From contig BFEA01000202.1 in NCBI GenBank assembly GCA_003427395.1, positions 1,596,401 through 1,634,104 of the forward strand: DNA of 37,704 nucleotides, in the 5' to 3' direction. Both the position numbers and the translations under genes were made by a program. Positions 31,209 through 37,704 of the stretch are shown one piece after another. Below the pieces are notes generated by a model, which was given only the letters and a program-made list of their open reading frames with translations, had not been told where the DNA came from and searched no databases. How positions within the stretch are numbered: the stretch's first letter is position 1; each line of letters opens with the position of its first letter. Source of the stretch: Chara braunii (taxonomy: Eukaryota; Streptophyta; Charophyceae; Charales; Characeae).

Positions 31209-32558
31209 GGATAAAAGATTTGCTTGACTGTGGGGCCACAAAGAACTTCATTTCCCATAATGGAGTTCAAAGACTCCACTTGGGTCTCAAGGTTACTGAA
31301 CTTGAGCATCCTTCGGAGATACAGATAGGGAATTCCCAATCTCTCAGTCAAGCAAGTCATCAAAGGAGTGTCAGTCACCTTTGATGACACTCCTTTGATG
31401 ACAAAGGGGAGATCAGACATTCCCTGAATCTTTCTATGTTTTTCTCCATCTTCCCGTCGATCTGGTCTTGAGTCTGAAGTGGCTAAGGGATACTTACCCT
31501 TCAATTGATTGGGCTCTGCCCAGTATTCAATTGAAGAATTCCCTAGGTGAGCTAAGACAATGTGTCTTAGCTACTAGCCATCATCCTAAGACAAGTTGTT
31601 ACTGCCCGAAAGCCATAGAGTCTTACAACTTGTCTAAGGAAACTGACCATGAGAATCTGTTTGTGGCTTATGTCACTTCAACAGATTCAGATTCCTCCCC
31701 TTCTCAGATTGATCCTTTCATTCAATAGGTGGTTGATGAGTGTTTTGATTTGGCTCAGGAGCCTACTTGACTGATCCATAGGTAGACCAAGCACCACATT
31801 CAAATTATGCCCGACTCTACCCCTCCCAAGGGAAGAGTCTATAGGATGTCACCTACTGAGTTGGGTGAGTTGAGGAAACAATTGGAGTCCTTGGCTGAAG
31901 TCCTTGACAGAGAAGGGATGGATCAGCCCCAACTCATCTGAGTATGGGGCACCAGTTCTCTCTGTTCCAAAGGGAAATGGTGAACTCGAGATGTGCATTG
32001 ACTATAAGGGCCTGAACAAGATCACTAAGCGGAGCTTTGAGCCCTTGCATAGGATTGATGACTTGCTCGACATGGTGCAAGGCTGCAAAGTCTTCAGCAA
32101 AATTGATATGAAATCTAGGTATCATCAAATCAAAATGGTTGAAGAGGATGTTTACAAGAGAGTCTTTAAAACCCGGTATGGCACCTATGAGTTCCTGGTC
32201 ATGCCTTTTGGTCTATGCAATGCACTAGGAACATTCTAGACAGGAATGAATCGCATTTTCAGACCCTTCCTTGACCGCTTTGTTGTGGTGTGCCTGTATG
32301 ACATTCTGGTATACAGCAAAGATGCCAAGGAGCATTCAGACCACCTCCGAAAAGTTTTGCAGGTCCTGGGAGAACATAAGTACAAACTAAACAAAGAGAA
32401 ATCATTCTTTGGTGTTTACTCTGTACTGTACTTAGGTAATGTGATATCTACAGATGGTCTATCCCCTGAAGCTTCTAAAGTGGTTGTTGTCAGGGAATGG
32501 TCACAACCATAGACTGTGAGGGACATCAAATCTTTCATGGGGCTAGCCTCTTACTACA
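31209..32558 (+). pseudogene. E3 protease and first part of RT
   Basis: After I1 the protease resumes with RIKDLLDCGATKNFISHNG; the active-site triplet is D-C-G at 31226-31234 instead of D-S/T-G. A decayed linker (NLFVAYVTSTDSD) leads to [55 protein letters not shown] (then TAG at 32237) and MNRIFRPFLDRFVVV. The YXDD box is destroyed: CLYDILVYS at 32291-32317 stands where VYLDDILVYS would be expected. RT ends at IKSFMGLASYY, where insert I2 interrupts it. Confidence 0.88.
32545..32558 (+). repeat. Left target-site duplication of insert I2
   Basis: AGCCTCTTACTACA here and AGCCTCTTACAACA at 34652-34665 differ at one base. Both encode ASY of the RT motif GLASYYRKF, so the host frame continues across the insert. 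Confidence 0.85.
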
Positions 32559-32561
32559 CGA

Positions 32562-33089
32562 GAGTTTGCCATCATACGGGCGGCGCGACTGGGAGCATCG
32601 CGCCGCTCCGCTATCGACATCAGGCGTGAGTTGGTGGTGTCTCGTCGGCACGGCTCCCTGCGGGGGAATATTGAGGAGTTGATGTGGGCAACGGGGGTTA
32701 CGGAGGCAGGAAATGGCGTAGCCATCCGTCGGTGTTTGTTTGGCGCGACCATCAACGTGATGCTTCGGATGAGGGTTCCTCCAACCTTGATAACCTAGGT
32801 TGAAGAGGTCTCTTGCTCCGTGCTTCGTTTATGTGGTGTCGTGGGTTGACACGCTAGAGGAATGGGAGGCTATCGTGGTGACTAGGATAGTTTTCATGAG
32901 ATCTTGGGCATGTTCGTGGCCCTGCTCCTTTGCCCCTACGCGAATCTAGTGGAGGTTGGTTGTGCAGTGCGGGCAAAAAGTAAGGAGCGTCTTCTCATGC
33001 GGAGTGGGAGGAGGGAGGCTTGTTATAAGCTGGAGCATCATAAAGAGTTGGCGGTTTCAGACGTTCATTTGAGATGGTTTATCGGTTAA
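32562..33089 (+). pseudogene. Unidentified coding-like remnant at the 5' end of I2
   Basis: One frame runs 176 codons from the left edge of I2 to TAA at 33087. Only three stops interrupt it: TAG 32796, TGA 32847 and TAG 32883, all of which fit CAG or CGA with C-to-T. Peptide landmarks are ARLGASRRSAIDIRREL, WATGVTEAGNGVAIRRC, LFGATINVMLRMRVPP, FHEILGMFVALLLCPYAN and ELAVSDVHLRWFIG. I do not recognise the family. Position at the 5' end of an A-tailed insert suggests the 3' portion of a retrocopied mRNA. No introns are visible. It could instead be part of an unfamiliar retroposon. Confidence 0.45.
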
Positions 33090-34636
33090 AGACACGGAAG
33101 CAGGTAGCAATGAAATAATGACAACGGCGATGGAGTAGGAGAATTTTGTGCGAACATGTGTGGTGTTGTTACCTTTTCAAATTGTTTTCGTTGATTGTAA
33201 CTTTGGATCTTCTAATTTCTTATATTCTTGGTCTACTCTAGTGCTTACACAGTTATAAAGTCAGTTTCTCAAATTTTGGAAAAATAAACTCTTAATTTTT
33301 ATCTTCTATTTTCTTATCAGCTAAATTATCATCTACATACATGTATACAACTACGTATACTCTTAGTCACTAAGCATTTGAAACTCTACGGAAGCCCTGA
33401 CGGATTGTCATCCATTCTGAATCGTTAGCACAATTCGTAGGGATCTATTCAATAATTACATATCCCTAAATTTCAACTATAATTTCTAAAAGTCCTAAGT
33501 AAAGTTCTATCATGATTTTCTAATCTTGAAACCGAAAACTTTGGAATCCTACTATTATAGCCATAAATTTTGAAGACCCTCTCTGATAAATTTGTGCGAT
33601 AACTAGTTTTTTTTTTATTTTTATTTGGCGATACGTGCACGTGGTGCGAGCTGCCAAACGTTGATTGGTGCAGGGGCAGGGGAATAATTGTAACAGCCTT
33701 ACTGCTGCCCTGCGCTTTCTTCAGCGGGTTGTTCTTAAATATGTAGGGTGTTTTGAAGACTATGAGGCCCTGCTTTTCCAAATTGCGATTTGCATGAAGT
33801 GCTTCAACATTCTGGTAAGTGTGTCATAAATAACTGTAGTCGGCTGGATCAGATCGTTCCCGGAGGGTTGAACGGTAAGAAGGGGAAGGGGGGAGCTCTA
33901 TCTTGCAGGGCATCACAAGGTGGGGGGTGAATGTCTCAAAGAGGGTAGGGGCGGAGTAGGGGGGTTCCCTATTCTGGGGCAGGGGCTGGTGTTTAGGTCA
34001 ACATCAGTCCCAGCGGAGGCAGAAATGGGCAAGGGGCGGGGGGGCATGCTTTAGGTGGGAACTGCATGCCTTTGGGGAAAGCGGGGCAGAAGGTTGGTCC
34101 TATATTGGGGCCGAGGGAGAGCGGGAGGCTTGCCTCGGCGGAGGCAGTGTAGGGGTGAGGGGGGAGGGTTAGGGGGAGGGGTGATCTCTCTCGAAGACTC
34201 CTAACATCCAACTTAGTATTTGTTTTCCATTTGGTTTGCCTCTTGAGGAGGTTTAGGTCATCTATGACCCTTCGAAGGGTGGTCAAAATTTGGTGGCCCT
34301 CGAAGACCGATGTTAGAGCAACGTTGGCCGGAGCCGGAACCAGGTGGCACAACTCTGTGACCTAGCTTAGTGGGGGCGCGAGGCTTGGTAGAGAGATATG
34401 GGGGTTGTTTGCGAGGGCGGTCTCAGTGGTCATCGGGGGTCGTAACTGGAGCAATGTTGGCTGGCGCAGGAGCAAGGTGGTGCAACGCTGTAACCTAGCT
34501 TGATGGGAGCATGAGGCCTGGAAGAGCTTTGGTTCGTGCTGAAAACAGCCATGCTGGTGGTAGTCGTAGGTGGATTGAATAGGTTTCACCTATCTGATTC
34601 GTGGTTGGGAGGCCTTTGAACACTTTCTATATATAT
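33090..34636. other. Rest of I2, with an internal diverged duplication
   Basis: No gene recognised. GAGCAACGTTGGCCGGAGCC at 34316 is repeated in diverged form at 34449 (GAGCAATGTTGGCTGGCGCA), each followed by ACCTAGCTT and GAGGC-TGG-AGAG; about 78 bp, 133 bases apart. T-rich run at 33606-33627. Confidence 0.6.
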
Positions 34637-34651
34637 AAAAAAAAAAAAAAA

Positions 34652-35563
34652 AGCCTCTTACAACAGGAAGTTCATTAGGAACTTTTCCTCTATTACTACA
34701 CCCCTAACAAATTTGTTAGCCAAGGATGTTCCCTTAAGGTGGACCGCCACTTGTCAGTCACTTTCTCCAGATTGAAGAAAGCACTTACCCAAGCACCTGT
34801 GCTGAAACTACCTGACCCTACCTTGCCATTTGTGTTGACCACAAATGCAAGTCAGTATGGTGTTGGTGCAGTACTTCAACAAGATGATGGGACCGGCCTG
34901 AAACCGGTGGAATTCATGAGTAAGAAAATAAAGGTGCAAAGAATTCAGACGTCTACTTATGAGAAGGAACTTTATGCTCTCATATGTGCCCTCACACAGT
35001 GGAAGCATTCTTACTTGGGAGACACTTCAAGATCTATTCTGATCACTCCACCCTACAATGGATGAAAACCCAAAGTGAGTTAAATGATAAGCTAGCAAGG
35101 TACATTCAGTTCATTGACGAGTTTGACTTTGAATTGAAGCACAAAAAGGGATGCTATAACAGTGTTGTAGATGCATTGTCACGTACTCCTGATTCCTTCG
35201 CAGCCATCGTTAACACTTACTCTTTTGCTGACTCCACCAGACAGGCCATCGTTGATGCGTTGCCTCAGGATTTAGTTTTTGCCCCCATTCTTAGGAATCT
35301 ACAGGCTGACCCCAATTCTGAATCAGGCTATGCCTTGACTTTTGGCTTGCTGTATATTATCAGCGAGGGGGAAGAACGTTTGTGCATCCTTCATGATCGC
35401 AAGATCATTACTCATATGATATCAGAGAGTCATAATGCTCGCGGGCACTTTGGGTTTTTGAAAGACGTATGATGTCTTGACCCAATGCTTCTATTGGTCT
35501 AAGATGAAGGACGATATTCTGCATTACTTGGAGACTTGGGAGTTGTGCCAAAGCAAGAAGGTC
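34652..35563 (+). pseudogene. E3 end of RT, RNase H and start of integrase
   Basis: RT resumes after I2 as ASYNRKFIRNFSSITTPLTN. RNase H follows with LTTNASQYGVGAVLQQDD, in which the first catalytic Asp is Asn, then TSTYEKELYALICAL. After a frameshift near 35025 it continues FKIYSDHSTLQWMKTQSEL, KKGCYNSVVDALSRTPDS and IVNTYSFAD. The integrase zinc-binding part starts at SESHNARGHFG (about 35424-35456). The Cys pair is damaged (TWELCQSKK), with a stop at 35470. Recognisable sequence ends near 35563, so the integrase core, chromodomain and 3' LTR of E3 are missing. Confidence 0.88.
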
Positions 35564-36640
35564 CACATACGGTGTAGGGCCAAACCCCGGTAGACTTTCG
35601 AGCCTTAGTCGACCCCACTGCGGGTCCCAGTTGGCTCGACCTGCCCACACTCATGCTCAGGGCGCGGGCTGTTCGTCCCGAGGTCACCCCCACCTAGTGC
35701 TTTGAGATGGATGGGGGTGGGCCATCGCGCGAGAGAGCTTTGACATTGGGGATGTAGCTCAACCCTCACGCCGGGTGGTAGTCTCGCTGGTTATTCCGCA
35801 ACGCTGATTTTTTTTTGATTCTTTGTTGTGTTCTCATGCAATTGCGCCTTCCAATACGCAGACAGTCCAAGGATACTTTGAGTGTTTCTCTTCTCTTGTG
35901 CGTAGGCTAAGCGTTATCCTTAGGCCACGCACCCTTTCCCTAAGCATTGTGGCTATATGGCGTCATCGGGGTGCGGCGGGGCCGCCCTCTCCCTCGCCTC
36001 TACGCATACATCGNGTCTCACAATTTGTTGTCTTTCTTATTGAAGTCGGCCCCTTAGTCTTTTCGGAGTCCTCATATGCATGCACACACAACATCGCATT
36101 TTCCTTGGTACGATTGCACTCTCATTTACACTCCAAGTCTTCAAGCGCAAAAGTCATTTCCATGGATTGTTTCTATGTCAAGGGTTCCATAGCCCCTCAG
36201 CCCTTCTTCCCTTTCCCTCTTGGCGCCCGGTTCCTCTTGCCCCTATCCCGCTCAAGGCATTTCTAGCCATCACTTACCTGCACAATCCCACACAAACAAA
36301 GAAGATCCATACAATCCCCCGTTGGGGGTCGACACATAGCCCTTCCCACATGCCTATCTTTTCAGACCCTTTGGTCGTTCTTTGTTCCCTCTTGTTGCTC
36401 AAGCAGACCCTTTGGCCGTTCTCTTATCATAGTCATGCTGTCAGGGAAATGGTTAAGTCAACTGACCTCACTGTCAACTTATGTTCTCTTCCGGATTCCG
36501 CCTTTCTCCCACTTTTTCAAACGTCCTTTCTCTTTTGCCTCCTTGGTGGCACAAGGGACCGGCTATCCTCCCCTTGCCCTCTTTCTCCACCAAGTGAAGT
36601 CTGATTTCGTTTACTGTCCGTCTCCTAGTAATATTTCCAA
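35564..36640. other. Unassigned stretch right of E3
   Basis: No gene recognised. Sequence breaks from E3 abruptly. GGGGATGTAGCTCAA at 35748-35762 resembles the 5' end of tRNA-Ala, but no full tRNA follows. CAGACCCTTTGG-CGTTCT is repeated at 36363 and 36404. One undetermined base lies at 36014. Open frames at 35823-36266 and 36080-36604 (plus) have no recognisable domains. Confidence 0.5.
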
Positions 36641-36654
36641 GTGAGGGGAGAAGG

Positions 36655-36786
36655 GTTAGTCATATGCCAAGTGAGGGAACGGGAGAGAGGGAGAGAGAGA
36701 AGGCAAAGTAGAAAAGGGGGGGCGAATGAGGGGTCTAGAGGAGGAAGGAGGGAGAAGGGGGAGAGAGAGAAGGAGAGAGAGAGAGA

Positions 36787-36844
<58 letters not shown>

Positions 36845-36853
36845 AAAAAAAAA
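36655..36853. repeat. GA-rich tract, (GA)n and A-run
   Basis: Purine tract containing a perfect GA run of about 50 bases (about 36790-36840) followed by A13. Frames open through it are Arg/Glu or Ser/Leu repeats produced by the tract. Confidence 0.95.
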
Positions 36854-36949
36854 CAAAGAAGAACTCCTAATCAAATCAGCTCCCCGTAGTAGCAACCAAA
36901 CGTCGATCACCCGTCCCATAGTGAGAGATTGAATAAGTATTTCTTGGAA

Positions 36950-37704
36950 TAACATGACAATAAGACGCTAGACCAATGAAAAACACATACTCATAGGGAA
37001 GGAGATTATCTAAACAAGATCCGGAACATCACATCAAACATGAACTTTGACAATGAGGGGCTGGACTAGTGGAGGGCACATGCACAAAGAGATACGACCA
37101 CTTAGCAAAGATCCGAAACATCACATCAAACGTGAACTTGACAATGAGAGACTAGACTAGTGGAAGCACATGCACAAAGAGAAAAGACTAACTAAGTAAG
37201 GATCCGGAACATCACGTCAAACATGAACTTGACAATGAGAAACTAGACTAGTGGAAGCACATGCACAAAGAGAAAAAACTAACTAAGTAAAGATCCGGAA
37301 CATCACATCAAACATGAACTTGACAATGAGAGATTAGACTAGTGGAAAGCACATGCACAAAGAGAAAAGACCAACTAAGTAAAGATCCGGAATATGATCT
37401 TGACAATGCACAAAGAGAAGGGATCAACTAAGCAAAGATCCGGAACACGAACTTGACAAGGAGAGGCTAGACTAGTGGAAGCACATGCACAAAGAGAAGA
37501 GATCAACTAAGCAAAAATCCGGAACATAAACTTGACAAGGAGAGGCTAGACTAGTGGAAGCACATGCACAAAGAGAAGAGATCAACTAAACAAAGATCCG
37601 GAACATGAGCTTGACAATGCACAAAGAGAAGGGATCAACTAAGCAAAGATCCGGAACATCACATCAAACATGAACTTGACAATGAGAGACAAGACTAGTG
37701 GAAA
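36950..37704 (+). repeat. Satellite array with 91, 79 and 53 bp unit forms
   Basis: Anchors at GATCCGGAAC lie at 37018, 37110, 37201, 37292, 37384, 37438, 37517, 37595 and 37648, so spacings are 92, 91, 91, 92, 54, 79, 78 and 53. The full unit runs GATCCGGAACATCACATC, AAACATGAACTTGACAATG, AGAGACTAGACTAGTGG, AAGCACATGCACAAAGAG. The 79-bp form lacks ATCACATCAAAC; the 53-bp form lacks that and the GAGAGGCTAGACTAGTGG part. The array runs off the window edge. No coding capacity. Confidence 0.95.

Larger units (their letters stand above)
32559..34651 (+). mobile_element. Insert I2: poly(A)-tailed retroposon, possible processed pseudogene
   Basis: About 2.09 kb between 14-bp target duplications, ending in TATATATA and A16 (34637-34652, the last A shared with the duplication). 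This is the signature of LINE-machinery retroposition on the plus strand. The first part is coding-like (32562-33089). The rest is AT-rich (33090-33620) and then G-rich (33830-34600), perhaps a 3' UTR or a second unit. No LINE ORF or SINE promoter is recognised. Confidence 0.8.

Overview
The window reads as repeat-dominated nuclear DNA of a large eukaryotic genome. The Ty3/gypsy chromodomain retrotransposons, a LINE fragment, long satellites and GA/CT microsatellites fit a plant or streptophyte alga. My guess from the style of the Gag and Pol proteins is a charophyte such as Chara, but nothing here proves the species. I recognise no intact host gene, no rRNA, no complete tRNA, no CRISPR and no prokaryotic operon. 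Nearly all recognisable coding sequence is decayed retrotransposon.

Layout. 1-4640 is satellite DNA: an (AG)n run, a G-rich minisatellite of about 54 bp, and a satellite of about 172 bp built from two related half-units. 4650-9340 is non-coding, and a degenerate ~0.7 kb module occurs in it twice (5365-6036 and 6590-7351). 9345-24523 is a nest. A plus-strand Ty3/gypsy remnant (E1: gag, protease, integrase, chromodomain) is split by a minus-strand Ty3/gypsy element (E2, 11911-20963). E2 keeps both LTRs, a tRNA-iMet-type primer binding site, gag, protease, RT, RNase H, integrase and chromodomain, but carries scattered stops and frameshifts. A 522-base N gap lies in its leader.

24526-28428 begins with a primer-binding-site-like sequence. 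It then holds unrecognised DNA, a T40 run, long degenerate GAT/GATGAT arrays and a GC-rich block of hairpins. 28429-35563 is a third plus-strand Ty3/gypsy remnant (E3). It is interrupted by two retroposed inserts, each with target-site duplications and an A-tail: I1 (30247-31208, containing antisense LINE ORF2 sequence) and I2 (about 32559-34651, possibly a processed pseudogene). 35564-36650 is unrecognised, 36655-36853 is a GA/A-rich tract, and 36950-37704 is a second satellite with 91, 79 and 53 bp unit forms.

How the parts relate. The elements are serially nested. The order E1 before E2, and E3 before I1 and I2, can be read from which sequence interrupts which. All three Ty3 elements have a changed residue in the protease D-S/T-G motif, and many of their stops look like C-to-T changes (CAG to TAG, CGA to TGA), as expected for old methylated repeats. 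The most informative features are the junctions: the duplicated integrase piece on both sides of E2, a gag-like segment inside one E2 LTR, and the A-tail at the wrong end of the LINE fragment in I1.
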